Shown here one piece after another: positions 1 to 9,259 of a stretch of DNA of 64,000 nt (positions are counted from its first letter, which is position 1; each line of letters starts with the position of its first letter). A program made the translations under genes and the position numbers. The DNA is taken from positions 744,001 through 808,000 of the forward strand of contig NZ_CP007770.1 in assembly GCF_000816185.1 (NCBI RefSeq), read 5' to 3'. This DNA is from Campylobacter insulaenigrae NCTC 12927 (GTDB lineage: Bacteria; Campylobacterota; Campylobacteria; Campylobacterales; Campylobacteraceae). The notes below the pieces were generated by a model. That model saw only the letters and a program-made list of their open reading frames with translations, made no database searches and was not told the origin of the DNA.

Positions 1-339
1 TTTTAAATAATTTTTAGATTTTTTACCTGCAAAAACGCCTAAATAAACTGCGCACATAATTCCAAGAGGCAAAGCAGTTATCATAGCAATTAAAGATATA
101 TAAAAAGTTCCCCAAAATAAAGACAAAGCACCAAAAATTCCTTCTTTTCTTACTCCATCAGCTCCAACAAAAGCTGTATCAGCAGCCCACTGACTAGAAA
201 ATAAAAAAGTAAAAACGCTTTCTTTTTGAAAAAATTTCAAAGCTTCAACTAAAATAGTTAGCATAATGGCAAAGCTTACCACTACGCTAACAAAAGCACA
301 AAGAAAGAGTATAAATTTAACTATTTTTTCTTTTGCCAA
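1..339 (-). CDS. pstC: Phosphate ABC transporter permease PstC (partial, 3' end outside window)
   Basis: Only the first 113 codons are present; the gene runs off the left edge. The start is a TTG at 339 preceded by AGGGATAG, giving a protein that begins MAKEKIVKFILF. A first membrane helix lies at about residues 8-32. A second segment with the pattern GTFYISLIAMITALPLGIM lies near residues 77-97, which is typical of PstC/PstA permeases of the high-affinity phosphate importer PstSCAB. The gene follows pstS on the same strand after 16 nt, so the two are probably one phosphate-starvation operon. PstC rather than PstA is inferred from the order after pstS. Confidence 0.9.
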   Translation of the reverse strand, partial: MAKEKIVKFILFLCAFVSVVVSFAIMLTILVEALKFFQKESVFTFLFSSQWAADTAFVGADGVRKEGIFGALSLFWGTFYISLIAMITALPLGIMCAVYLGVFAGKKSKNYLK

Positions 340-355
340 TTTCTATCCCTATATA

Positions 356-1336
356 CTAAAAAACTTTTCCAGCTTTTACAAGCTCAGAATTTAATAATTC
401 TTTTTCATCAACATGTTTTTGCATTTGTTTTAACATATCATCATTTAAAGGAACGAGACCTATTTTTTCTAATTCTGCTCCTGATTTAGCCAAATCATCG
501 CTAATATAAATTTTTGCAAATTCAAGTGCATCTTGATTTTTAGCGTTAACATAAATAAACAAAGATCTTGATAATTTATAAGATCCATTGGAAATATTTT
601 CATTATTTGCTTGAATATTATCTATACTCACAGCATTAATCTTATCTTCATTACTAACTAAAAATCCATAACCAAAAAGCCCAAAAGCTTCTTTGTCTAC
701 ATTTAATTTTGAAACAATTAAATTATCATTTTCTCCACTTGGTATATACATTCCATCTTGACGTATTGCTTTATATTTATCTTCATATTCTGAAAACTTT
801 TTAGCACTATGTATCATAATTAATTCTTCTATAGTATCTCTTGTACCAGAACTAGAAGGAGGTCCGTAAATAGTAATTTTTCTATTAGGTAATTTTGGAT
901 TGATTTCGTTCCAGTTTTTATAAGGATTTGGAACTAATTTTCCATTTTGTGGTATTTCTTTGGCTAATGCTAAAAACAATTCCTCAGTTGTAATATTTAA
1001 AGGAGCATTGATTTTATTTTGAGCTAAAACAATACCATCATAACCTATCATTACTCCAAGAATATCTTTAACTCCTGAATTTTGACAAACTTCAAATTCA
1101 CTAGGTTTTATAGCTCTTGAAGCATTAGATATGCTAGTTATACCTTCGCAAAAAACTTTAAAACCACCTCCAGTTCCTAAACTTTCCACTATAGGAGTTT
1201 TTACATTTTTTATCAAAGCATATTCTTCTGCAACAAAAGAAGTGAAAGGATACACTGTAGATGAACCAGCTATTTTAAGGTCTGCTGCACTTAAACTCAT
1301 AAAAGCCATCAAACTTAAAGCTAAAACTTTTTTCAT
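356..1336 (-). CDS. pstS: Periplasmic phosphate-binding protein PstS
   Basis: A 326-residue periplasmic solute-binding protein that delivers phosphate to the PstCAB importer. The N-terminus MKKVLALSLMAFMSLSAADLK is a classic cleavable signal peptide. Mature-protein signatures of the PstS family are visible: GSSTVYPF close to the N-terminus and a GPPSSSGTRD loop near residues 158-168, both of which contact phosphate in known structures. A GGAG ribosome site precedes the ATG. It is the first gene of the leftward pst operon and diverges from phosR. A pho-box match lies 50-65 nt upstream of its start, so regulation by PhosR is likely. Confidence 0.96.
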   Translation of the reverse strand: MKKVLALSLMAFMSLSAADLKIAGSSTVYPFTSFVAEEYALIKNVKTPIVESLGTGGGFKVFCEGITSISNASRAIKPSEFEVCQNSGVKDILGVMIGYDGIVLAQNKINAPLNITTEELFLALAKEIPQNGKLVPNPYKNWNEINPKLPNRKITIYGPPSSSGTRDTIEELIMIHSAKKFSEYEDKYKAIRQDGMYIPSGENDNLIVSKLNVDKEAFGLFGYGFLVSNEDKINAVSIDNIQANNENISNGSYKLSRSLFIYVNAKNQDALEFAKIYISDDLAKSGAELEKIGLVPLNDDMLKQMQKHVDEKELLNSELVKAGKVF

Positions 1337-1385
1337 AGATTTTCTCCTTAATATTAAAAAAGTAATGAAAATTTAAAATAAAATG

Positions 1386-1401
1386 GAAACATTTTGGATA
1401 C
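1386..1401 (-). promoter_or_regulatory. Pho box shared by pstS and phosR
   Basis: Read on the minus strand the site is GTATCCAAAATGTTTC. This differs by one base from the motif GTTTCNAAAANGTTTC that I recall as the PhosR binding site of C. jejuni: two direct repeats one helical turn apart. It lies between the divergent pstS and phosR genes, so one site may control phosphate uptake and the regulator itself. The consensus is from memory; the repeat is seen directly. Confidence 0.65.
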
Positions 1402-1414
1402 AAATATTTTTTGA

Positions 1415-1427
1415 TATAATTTTTGAA
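1415..1427 (+). promoter_or_regulatory. phosR promoter, -10 box adjoining the start codon
   Basis: A perfect TATAAT lies at 1415-1420 and the phosR ATG begins at 1427, which is where transcription should start. No Shine-Dalgarno sequence precedes the ATG. The message is therefore probably leaderless. The pho box ends 14 nt upstream of the -10 box. Confidence 0.55.
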
Positions 1428-2083
1428 TGTTAAATTTAGTTCTGATAGAAGATGATAAAGATTTAAATGAGCTTTTATGTTTTAGATTAAAGCAAGAAAA
1501 TATTAACGTCTTTAGTTTTTTTGATTTTTTAAATTTGGAAAACTTTTTAGATAAGAATGATATTGATTTAATCATTATGGATAGAAATCTTCCAAGTGGA
1601 GATAGTATTGAAATGATTAAAAAAATGAGAAAAAAAGGTTATGATGAAAATGTTATTTTTCTCAGTGCTAAAACTTTACAAAAAGATATTTTAGATGGTT
1701 TTGAGCAAGGATGTGATGATTATATTTGTAAACCTTTTGATTTTAACGAATTACTATTTAGAATTAAAGCTGTTACTAAAAGAAATAAACTTCAAAAAGA
1801 AGAAATAATTTGTGGTGATTTTATTTTATATTTTGAAGAGAGAATACTTTCTTATAAAAATGAAAATATAAATTTAAGCACATTAGATGTTGAGCTTTTA
1901 AAATGCTTTTTTATTCATAAAAATCAACTTTTAAATAGACAATTTTTAAGCGAACAAGTATGGAAAAACGACAATACTAGCGATAAGACTATCAATACTG
2001 CCATAGTAAGATTAAAACAAAAAATACCTCAAATAAAAGAAAAAATTATAGCAGTAAGATCTGTAGGATATAAATTTTGCTAA
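1427..2083 (+). CDS. phosR: PhoB/OmpR-family response regulator PhosR
   Basis: A 218-residue response regulator. Its receiver domain (1-120) has the acidic pair D9-D10, the phospho-acceptor D52 in IIMDRNLPSG, and a conserved lysine in the CKPFDF motif near residue 100. A winged-helix DNA-binding domain (about 125-218) ends in the usual RSVGYKF hairpin. The partner kinase overlaps its 3' end by 7 nt. Divergence from pstS and the pho box between them support a role in phosphate starvation control, as for PhosR of C. jejuni. There, from memory, phosSR is not linked to pst, so the arrangement here is tighter. The function is inferred from homology pattern and context. Confidence 0.85.
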   Translation: MLNLVLIEDDKDLNELLCFRLKQENINVFSFFDFLNLENFLDKNDIDLIIMDRNLPSGDSIEMIKKMRKKGYDENVIFLSAKTLQKDILDGFEQGCDDYICKPFDFNELLFRIKAVTKRNKLQKEEIICGDFILYFEERILSYKNENINLSTLDVELLKCFFIHKNQLLNRQFLSEQVWKNDNTSDKTINTAIVRLKQKIPQIKEKIIAVRSVGYKFC

Positions 2084-3351
2084 AAATTAAAACTTTCTTT
2101 TTGCTTTTGTTTAGCTTTCTTTGTATTTTCTTTATGATTTTATTTTTTATTATAAACGAAGAGTACATTGATAATATCACAAAAAGCACCTACGAACAAA
2201 AATTAAAAACCTTGCATGATACACTAAATTTTGGCCTACTTAAAGAAATTAATCAAGATAATATTTTAGACTTCGCATTACAAACAAGAGCAGATTTTAT
2301 CATTAAAAAAGAAAATAAGATTATTTCATCATTAAAAGATTATTCTTTTTTCATAGATAAATTTAATACGCAATTAAGCAACACACATTTTAATAAAAAA
2401 ATAATTTATTATCAATCTTACACTTATGAAGATTTTCGATATATTATCATAGTCTACCCCAAAGATGTAAAAACAGAATTTTGGATACAAAATGCTTTTA
2501 TATTTGTTATATTTTTACTTGTTTTAAGTTTTACTTTTATATTTATTTATAAAACTTTTAAAGAATATTTTCAAGAATTACTCAATTTCATTAAAAATAT
2601 AAATTTAGAATCAACTTTTATTTTTAAAAAAATTTTTTTTAAAGATTTAAATTTAATCAATACTTTTTTACTCAAAATTAAAAACCATATCCATAAGCAA
2701 AATTCTCAAAATAAAAAACAAGCTAAAAAGATTAAGACAAAAAACGAACAACTTTCTAATTTAATCAGCGTAATTTCTCATGAGTTAAAAAATCCTTTAA
2801 GTGTGATTAATTTAAGTTTAGAATCACTTAAAAATAATCAAAATAGCCCTACTCAAACTTATTTAATTGATAAAATTCAAAAACAAAGTTTTAAAATCAA
2901 TCAATTAACTCATAAACTAAATTTTGCCTTTAATTTAAATTCTATAAATAAAGAAAAATTTGATCTTTTTAAATTAAGTCAGGAAATTGTTAATTCATTT
3001 AATGAAACACGAATTCATATAGATGGCGAAAAAAGTGAAGTTTTTGCAGATATTTTTTTAATCGAACATGTAATCATTAATTTGATTAACAATGCTTTAA
3101 AATATAGTTCTAAAGACATATATATACAAATTAAAAATTGCGAATTTATTATAAAAGATGAAGGTATAGGCATAGAAGAAAAGCATTTAAAATTAATCAC
3201 CAAAAAATTCTATAAAATCAATCCAAGTCAAAGTAATTCCTTTGGTTTAGGATTATTTTTAGTTAAAAAAATACTTTCTTTGCATAATAGTGCTTTAAAA
3301 ATTCAATCTACTCCATACAAAGGAAGTATTTTTTCTTTTAGTATTAATTAA
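2077..3351 (+). CDS. phosS: Sensor histidine kinase PhosS
   Basis: A 424-residue membrane kinase that should phosphorylate PhosR. Two membrane helices (about 5-27 and 139-160) flank a sensor segment of roughly 110 residues. The dimerisation/H-box SVISHELKNP puts the phospho-accepting histidine near residue 235. The ATPase domain shows N box (NLINNALKYSS), G1 (DEGIGI) and G2 (GLGLFLVKKI). Translation starts at a TTG inside the end of phosR, so the two are translationally coupled. The sensor region carries no recognisable PAS domain. The gene converges with the downstream restriction-modification gene with no gap. Confidence 0.85.
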   Translation: MLKIKTFFLLLFSFLCIFFMILFFIINEEYIDNITKSTYEQKLKTLHDTLNFGLLKEINQDNILDFALQTRADFIIKKENKIISSLKDYSFFIDKFNTQLSNTHFNKKIIYYQSYTYEDFRYIIIVYPKDVKTEFWIQNAFIFVIFLLVLSFTFIFIYKTFKEYFQELLNFIKNINLESTFIFKKIFFKDLNLINTFLLKIKNHIHKQNSQNKKQAKKIKTKNEQLSNLISVISHELKNPLSVINLSLESLKNNQNSPTQTYLIDKIQKQSFKINQLTHKLNFAFNLNSINKEKFDLFKLSQEIVNSFNETRIHIDGEKSEVFADIFLIEHVIINLINNALKYSSKDIYIQIKNCEFIIKDEGIGIEEKHLKLITKKFYKINPSQSNSFGLGLFLVKKILSLHNSALKIQSTPYKGSIFSFSIN

Positions 3352-5787
3352 TCATTCTCTCAAAAATCCGTATTCATAAATTTTTGGCTCGATTTTTTTA
3401 GCCAAAACACCCAAAGCTAAATTCAAATCACTAAGTAAAATTTTATAATGTTCATCTTTTGTTTTGCTAGGTATATTCATCTTGCCTTTTTCATCTCTAC
3501 CTTGAAAAAATTCTTTTATATCATACAAAGAAGCATTGACTAAATATCCTGCCTTTTCTTTATGCGTGTGATAATACTTAAAAAATTCTTTACCTGCTTT
3601 TAAAAGTTCTTTTGCTTCATTAGAAAATTCCACCTTACCTAATTCATCATCAAACAAAACATCATCATTTTTTATCTTGCCATTTATAAATTTATACATA
3701 AAATCACTCTTAAATGCTTCTTGAGTAATGCCTAATTCTTTCTCACTAAAAGGTATGAAGTGATTTACACCTTCTTTTGCACTTATGCGATTTTGTCCGT
3801 GAAAAAGCATAAAAGCTAAACAATCACTTTGAAATTCTTTATCGTTTTGATATGCTTTGTTTGGGTATAAAAACTGATCTCTATCATTTAACCAATTAGC
3901 TTTTATAACATGTCGCACAGAAAAATAAACTGCGGTGTCAATAAGGTTGTTTTGATTTATATTTTGAAAAATACCATGTCTATTTGTTTTTTTATTTAGC
4001 AATGCTACTAAATTTTGGGTTTGAAAATCTGGTGCATCAGCCATTAATACACCTATTTCATTATCTTCAATATTAAATTTTCTAAGCCATTTATTTATGC
4101 TTTCTTTTTCATCATTATAAAAATTTTTCTTACCTAAAAAATTTCCATTTTCATTAAAAATATCAAGCTTTACCTTTTTAAGCTCATCTTTTTGACTAGT
4201 ATCCCATATTAAAAAACCTATGGGAAAATTTCCTTTTACATTATCAAAAGTATAAGAAGGCGCTATGAAGCCTTTTAAAAATTTAGATTTAAAAGTTTCT
4301 CTAAATTTTATAAAATTTGCAGAATTTATATACTTTAATTTAGAAAAACAAGCTAGTATAGCTCCATCGATCTCACAATATATTCTAATAAAAAATTGAG
4401 CAAAAAGTTCATTTCTAGCATTGCTTAAAATATCTTTATATTTTTCATAAACATAATTATCAAGACTAACACCTTTTTTGTGTTTTCCAGTTCCAGACAT
4501 AGCAGCAGCAGTCCCAGCTTCTGCATAAGGTGGGTTTATAAAGATGATGAGTTTTTTGCGTTTATTTTCATCTTTTAAAATTTCTTGTAAATTTGAAGGT
4601 AGTTTTGATTTTTGGATTATATTGCCTTTATCATCTACTTTATCAAAAAAATCATCATTTAAAAAGTCAAATTGAAAAATATGTTTTTCATATAAATTTG
4701 CACCATTTTTTATACGCTCATGTATCACATCAACATCTGCTTTATCTATGGTAGAGCAAAAAACATTTTTTGCATTTGTGAAATTTGCTAACAAATTTCC
4801 TGTCCCACCAGCAAGGTCCCATGTATAGTATTCACTTTCATAGTCTTTGCCTAAAGCCTTTGATAAATACTCACAAGCCTTATCTACCCAAATTCTTGGA
4901 GTAAAAAACGCTCCCTTTCTTTCTCTAATGTCTTGATCTACAAGCAAATCCCTACGCTCTATCATATAATCCCAAAATTCCTCCAAAGGCGGACGCTCAT
5001 AAATAGCCCAAAATTCTTTATGTGCTTTTTGATCATCTTTAAAGCCCGTTTTTTCCGTAGCGATAGAGCCTAGATCTGTCTTTTTGGCATTAAATTCATA
5101 ATGATCTTTTTTCAAGATAGCAAAAAGCTTTTCTACTATGGTTTGATTTTCGTTTGAAAGTAAATCAGCTAGGTAAAAATCCGCATCGATAATACCATTT
5201 TTCTTTGCTAAATCCCAGTCTATACTTATGCTTTCTTTTACGCTTTTATTCCATTTGTGATATATACTTACAAAGTTGTTTTTGTCGATTTTAAATTTGC
5301 TTATATTTTCGTTTGTTAAATTTTCTTTTATGAAATTTGTTAATTCTTTGTCATTTTTTTCATAGTAAAAAATCAAAGCTTCATTTAAAATTTCATCTAA
5401 TTCTTTCAAAAGCTTTAAAAACTGCTCGCTTGTGTGATCACTTGGCGTTACACTCCAGTCTATGTCGTTTTTATAAAAAACTTCTTGAATTTTAGAAAAA
5501 GGTAAAAATGCGATTTTTTCAGCATCAAATGCACCTATTAAAGCAGGTGTTTGCTCGGTGTGAAATTTATGTTTTCCTATGGTTAAAATAAGTTGAATGA
5601 ATGATTTTTTAACATCACTTATGCCTTGCTTAGCTTCAGCCCAAAATAAATTAATCTCACCTAAGTCTTTGTGCTTTTGTGTGATGATAAAATCTATCTT
5701 AGAACCAACTATAGAAAATTTTGAAAAATACGCCTCACGCACTTTGTTTTTTAAAGTTTCTTCATCTATTTTTAACCATTTTTGCAT
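3352..5787 (-). CDS. Type IIG-like restriction-modification protein (N6-adenine methyltransferase)
   Basis: A protein of about 811 residues that looks like a single-chain restriction-methylation enzyme. The N-terminal 60 residues contain IDFII followed by INLFWAEAKQG, the spacing of a PD-(D/E)xK nuclease core. The central part has SAM-binding motif I (DLAGGTGNLL, about residue 312) and the catalytic amino-methyltransferase motif IV INPPYAEAG (about 420). The C-terminal third should hold the target recognition domain. The start chosen is the ATG at 5787 (AAAGG six bases upstream) rather than the TTG two codons earlier. It follows the KAP NTPase gene on the same strand after about 70 nt, which suggests a joint defence unit. 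Recognition site and whether cleavage is active cannot be seen. Confidence 0.8.
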   Translation of the reverse strand: MQKWLKIDEETLKNKVREAYFSKFSIVGSKIDFIITQKHKDLGEINLFWAEAKQGISDVKKSFIQLILTIGKHKFHTEQTPALIGAFDAEKIAFLPFSKIQEVFYKNDIDWSVTPSDHTSEQFLKLLKELDEILNEALIFYYEKNDKELTNFIKENLTNENISKFKIDKNNFVSIYHKWNKSVKESISIDWDLAKKNGIIDADFYLADLLSNENQTIVEKLFAILKKDHYEFNAKKTDLGSIATEKTGFKDDQKAHKEFWAIYERPPLEEFWDYMIERRDLLVDQDIRERKGAFFTPRIWVDKACEYLSKALGKDYESEYYTWDLAGGTGNLLANFTNAKNVFCSTIDKADVDVIHERIKNGANLYEKHIFQFDFLNDDFFDKVDDKGNIIQKSKLPSNLQEILKDENKRKKLIIFINPPYAEAGTAAAMSGTGKHKKGVSLDNYVYEKYKDILSNARNELFAQFFIRIYCEIDGAILACFSKLKYINSANFIKFRETFKSKFLKGFIAPSYTFDNVKGNFPIGFLIWDTSQKDELKKVKLDIFNENGNFLGKKNFYNDEKESINKWLRKFNIEDNEIGVLMADAPDFQTQNLVALLNKKTNRHGIFQNINQNNLIDTAVYFSVRHVIKANWLNDRDQFLYPNKAYQNDKEFQSDCLAFMLFHGQNRISAKEGVNHFIPFSEKELGITQEAFKSDFMYKFINGKIKNDDVLFDDELGKVEFSNEAKELLKAGKEFFKYYHTHKEKAGYLVNASLYDIKEFFQGRDEKGKMNIPSKTKDEHYKILLSDLNLALGVLAKKIEPKIYEYGFLRE

Positions 5788-5860
5788 TTTCAACCTTTGA
5801 TAATAAATAAACTTACAATTTTAAGCAAAATAAAATTATTTTTCAACATATCCTCTTGGA

Positions 5861-7927
5861 TTAATACCACGAAGATTTTTTTTGTAAGTCATTTTTATAA
5901 AATTCTATAAGTTCTTTTTGTTCATCAGTAGGATTTTTAAAAGTTTCTTCAACCATAGTTTTTAATTTATAAGGTTTAATATGATTTAATAAATTTTGAT
6001 TAATGTGTTTTTGATTATTTTCATCTTTTTCTATAAAAATTTCTAAAACCAAGAAAAATATTTTTGAATTTTGTGCAAAAATTTTAAAAGTGTTTTCTAG
6101 GTAATGAAAATTATTTGTTATAAGAGCATAAATATGTGCTTTTATTTTCTCTTTTACTTTTTCACTATCTTCTTGAAGTAATTTGTCTAATAGTATTTTT
6201 AATTCTTTCTCATAAAAACACCCTTTTTCTCTCATAGAATAATTGCAACTATATATAAATAACATTCTTACATCTAGTGAGTAGGTATCATCAAGCAATT
6301 TATCGCTAACTACACTTTCCTTTTCTTTTAGATTGGAAAATATTTCCAAATAAGCTCTGCATTTGTTAAAGCAATAAAAATCTTTTTCTCCATAAATTTC
6401 ATCAAAAATACCCCAAAGATAATAAATAAATTCACTGCTTTTAAAATCATTAGCGTAAACACTCATTTTAAAAGCTAATTGTTTAAATATTTCAAGTTCT
6501 TTTAAATCATACTCATTAAAAATATCATCATACTCTTGGTGTGAATTTGCCTTTATAATTTTATCTATAGTTTCTTTTCTGATAACATTTTCTGCAAAAT
6601 TTAACACAAAATAATCTTGAAAATATTCTAAAGAAGCTATCCTGTATTTATGCTTATATTTTCTTCTATCTTTTAAATCAGAAAAATATCTATTATATAA
6701 ATCATATATTTTAGGAAAAATAGAAATCAACAATTTTTTGATCACTTCTTTATTTAGTTTATTTAAATTTTCTATTTGCTCGTCAATCATTTTAGTATAT
6801 ATGGATTTTTGCTCTTCTTCATCAATCTCATAACTAGCTAAAGCAGTTCCAGCAAAAATCTCAAAATGATTATAAATAAACTCATAAAATTTTGGTTCAA
6901 AAACTTTAAACAAAGTAATCACAGCAAAATCATATAAATATAACTCTTGTTTTATAGCGCTCATTTCAAATTTTAAAACATTCAAGTATCTATTAATATC
7001 TCTTATATTTTCAAAAGCACCTGCAAAATTATTTGTATTTAAGTTCTCTATAAATTCATTTTTATCGATTTTTTCATAAACAAAGCCAAATTGTTCAATT
7101 TTTTGCATAAAAATCGCTATTAAATTAGCTTTATTTAATTTAGGTAGCACTATAGGAACTTGCACTATTTTTTCTATATATCTTTCACCTTTATCTTTTT
7201 GGATTTTGTCTAAAGCTTTAGCGACTATTTCATTATCATAAGCAAGAATATACATAGTATTTTTAAAATCTGCTATAGATCTAACAAGTTGAAAAATTTC
7301 TCGTATATCTGTATCGGCTAATCTATCAAGATCATCTATGACTATAATGATTTTTGTATCTATATTTGATAAAGCAGTGTTGATTTTATTTTTAATTTCA
7401 TCTAAACCTTTTTTCTCTGCATTTAATAATTTATTAAAATCACTGATAGCATTTGAAGTTTTAGATATTGCCAATGAAGTAACCGGATCTGCGATCACAT
7501 AAGATGACATTTTAAACAATAATGCTAAGTCTTCTAAATTTTGGGATACTTCAGAAAAAAATTTAAATTTAAAATGAGAATATATTTTTTTTAAATTTCT
7601 ACATTTAAATTCAGGAAATGGGACTTTACAAATTTCTTTAGAAAGCATTGTAAAAAAATCACTAATGAGTTGTTTTCTAGTGGAAATATTCCAAGGATTG
7701 AAATTTATTATAATGAATTTTTCATCATCTTTAAAATCTTCTAAAACCATATTTATAAATGAAGTTTTCCCGCTACCCCAATCCCCTATAATACCTATAG
7801 AAATACTATCCTCATCTTGATAACTTTTTATAATTTTCGCTAGTGTAGCAGCATTTTCTTTTCTGTTAAATAAATCTTCATTTTTGCTTGTTATAGCTTT
7901 ATCAACTTTAAAAGTATTTGTTTGCAT
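5861..7927 (-). CDS. KAP-family P-loop NTPase
   Basis: A 688-residue protein with a Walker A motif GIIGDWGSGKTSFI (about residues 47-60) and a Walker B motif IIIVIDDLDRL (about 197-207), the pattern of the KAP NTPase family. A hydrophobic stretch (about 140-170) lies in the insertion between the Walker motifs, where KAP proteins usually carry membrane segments, but it is weak here. The C-terminal half is helical and unassigned. KAP NTPases recur in bacterial defence loci. This one is the upstream neighbour of a type IIG-like gene, so a defence role is inferred and not shown. A second, shorter KAP protein is encoded in the prophage at 55830. Confidence 0.75.
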   Translation of the reverse strand: MQTNTFKVDKAITSKNEDLFNRKENAATLAKIIKSYQDEDSISIGIIGDWGSGKTSFINMVLEDFKDDEKFIIINFNPWNISTRKQLISDFFTMLSKEICKVPFPEFKCRNLKKIYSHFKFKFFSEVSQNLEDLALLFKMSSYVIADPVTSLAISKTSNAISDFNKLLNAEKKGLDEIKNKINTALSNIDTKIIIVIDDLDRLADTDIREIFQLVRSIADFKNTMYILAYDNEIVAKALDKIQKDKGERYIEKIVQVPIVLPKLNKANLIAIFMQKIEQFGFVYEKIDKNEFIENLNTNNFAGAFENIRDINRYLNVLKFEMSAIKQELYLYDFAVITLFKVFEPKFYEFIYNHFEIFAGTALASYEIDEEEQKSIYTKMIDEQIENLNKLNKEVIKKLLISIFPKIYDLYNRYFSDLKDRRKYKHKYRIASLEYFQDYFVLNFAENVIRKETIDKIIKANSHQEYDDIFNEYDLKELEIFKQLAFKMSVYANDFKSSEFIYYLWGIFDEIYGEKDFYCFNKCRAYLEIFSNLKEKESVVSDKLLDDTYSLDVRMLFIYSCNYSMREKGCFYEKELKILLDKLLQEDSEKVKEKIKAHIYALITNNFHYLENTFKIFAQNSKIFFLVLEIFIEKDENNQKHINQNLLNHIKPYKLKTMVEETFKNPTDEQKELIEFYKNDLQKKSSWY

Positions 7928-8033
7928 TTTTTACTCTTTATTTTTTAGTGTAATTATATATAAAATATAAATTTAGTATATTTTAAACTTTAAAATATAT
8001 CATTATAAAATCATTATTAAAAAAGGAGAAAAA

Positions 8034-8528
8034 ATGCTTTCAAAAGAAGTAGTAGCTTTATTAAACGAGCAAATCAACAAAGAAATGTATGCAGCAAATT
8101 TATACTTAAGTATGAGTTCTTGGTGCTATGAACATAGTTTTGATGGTGCTGGAGCGTTTTTATTTGAACACGCTAAAGAAGAAAGTGATCACGCTAGAAA
8201 GTTAATCACATACTTAAATGAGACAGATTCTAAAGTAGAATTAAAAGAAGTTAAAAATCCTAGTAGTGATTATAATTCTTTATTAGATGTTTTTGAAAAA
8301 ACTTTCCAACATGAACAAAGCATTACTGCTTCTATAAATAATCTTGTTGATTTCATGCTTTCTAGTAAAGATTATTCAACATTTAATTTCTTACAATGGT
8401 ATGTTAGTGAACAACACGAGGAAGAAGCTCTTTTTAGAGGCATTGTGGATAAAATAAAATTAATAAGCGACAATGGTAATGGTCTATATATGGCAGATCA
8501 ATACATTAAAAGCTTAATGAAAAATTAA
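8034..8528 (+). CDS. cft: Non-haem ferritin Cft
   Basis: A 164-residue ferritin that stores iron and limits oxidative damage in the cytosol. The ferroxidase ligands are visible: E17 in NKEMYAANLYLS, the ExxH pair in HAKEESDHARK (about 50-53), and later E94 and Q127 positions in FEKTFQHEQS and LQWYVSEQHEEE. A strong AAAAGGAG ribosome site precedes the ATG, and TATAAA at 8004-8009 serves as -10 box. A perfect stem-loop follows the gene. From memory this gene adjoins pstS in C. jejuni; here about 6.7 kb lies between them. Confidence 0.95.
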   Translation: MLSKEVVALLNEQINKEMYAANLYLSMSSWCYEHSFDGAGAFLFEHAKEESDHARKLITYLNETDSKVELKEVKNPSSDYNSLLDVFEKTFQHEQSITASINNLVDFMLSSKDYSTFNFLQWYVSEQHEEEALFRGIVDKIKLISDNGNGLYMADQYIKSLMKN

Positions 8529-8541
8529 TTTTTAATATCAT

Positions 8542-8568
8542 AGATATCTTTTATTTTAAAAGATATCT
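8542..8568 (+). terminator. Stem-loop after cft
   Basis: AGATATCTTTT and AAAAGATATCT form an 11-bp inverted repeat with a 5-base loop, just past the cft stop codon. No U-run as strong as the stem follows, so termination efficiency is uncertain. Confidence 0.6.
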
Positions 8569-8620
8569 TGCAAAATAAAATCATATTTGTTATAATTTTT
8601 CATTTAAAAAGGAAATTTAT

Positions 8621-9244
8621 ATGCAAATGAATGAAATTGTAGAAAAAATAAAAATACTTCTTCAGCAAAATGGACTACCTAATGCTAAAGACATAGATGT
8701 TGCTAAAGCATTAAATATAAATCCTGATACTTTTTATAGTATGAAATTTAGAAATTCTATTCCGTATAAACAAATACTCCAATTTTTACATACACAAAAT
8801 ATTAATATCAATACATTCTTTTATGAAAATGTTTTGAGTGAAAATACCATTAATGAATATAAAGTTTTAAAGTATTATGATGTTAATGCTTCTATGGGTG
8901 GTGGAGCTTTAAATGATAATATTAGTTTTTCTGAGGTGATTATAGATAACAAACTTAGTGATTTTTTTGGCTCTAATCAGTGCGATATTATTCCGTGTAT
9001 AGGCGATAGCATGGAACCTGAAATAAAAGATGATTCTCTATGTTTAATAGATAAAAATAAAAATTTCAAAGATGGTGGAATTTTTGCAGTAAATACTAGA
9101 GATGGCTTATTTATCAAACAAATTTTCAAAAGTGCAAAGGGAGTATATTTGCACTCTTTTAATCTCAGCTATGCTGATGTACATTATCAAAATGGTGATT
9201 TTTTAATCGTAGGCAAAGTTGTAGGTACCATAAGTAAAATGTAA
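8621..9244 (+). CDS. Chromosomal S24/LexA-like transcription regulator
   Basis: A 207-residue phage-repressor-like regulator. The N-terminal part (about 8-60) is a CI-type helix-turn-helix with DIDVAKALNINPDTFYSMKFRN. The C-terminal part is an S24 peptidase domain with the catalytic serine in CIGDSMEPEIKDDS (about 129) and a lysine in NTRDGLFIKQIF (about 166). The expected self-cleavage region reads NASMGGGAL and lacks a clear Ala-Gly pair. The gene is separated by 15 nt from the thioredoxin-like gene. It closely resembles the prophage gene at 57609, including the MQM start and the SMKFRNSIPY helix. Its target genes are unknown. Confidence 0.8.
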   Translation: MQMNEIVEKIKILLQQNGLPNAKDIDVAKALNINPDTFYSMKFRNSIPYKQILQFLHTQNININTFFYENVLSENTINEYKVLKYYDVNASMGGGALNDNISFSEVIIDNKLSDFFGSNQCDIIPCIGDSMEPEIKDDSLCLIDKNKNFKDGGIFAVNTRDGLFIKQIFKSAKGVYLHSFNLSYADVHYQNGDFLIVGKVVGTISKM

Positions 9245-9259
9245 TTTTAAGGAATAAAA

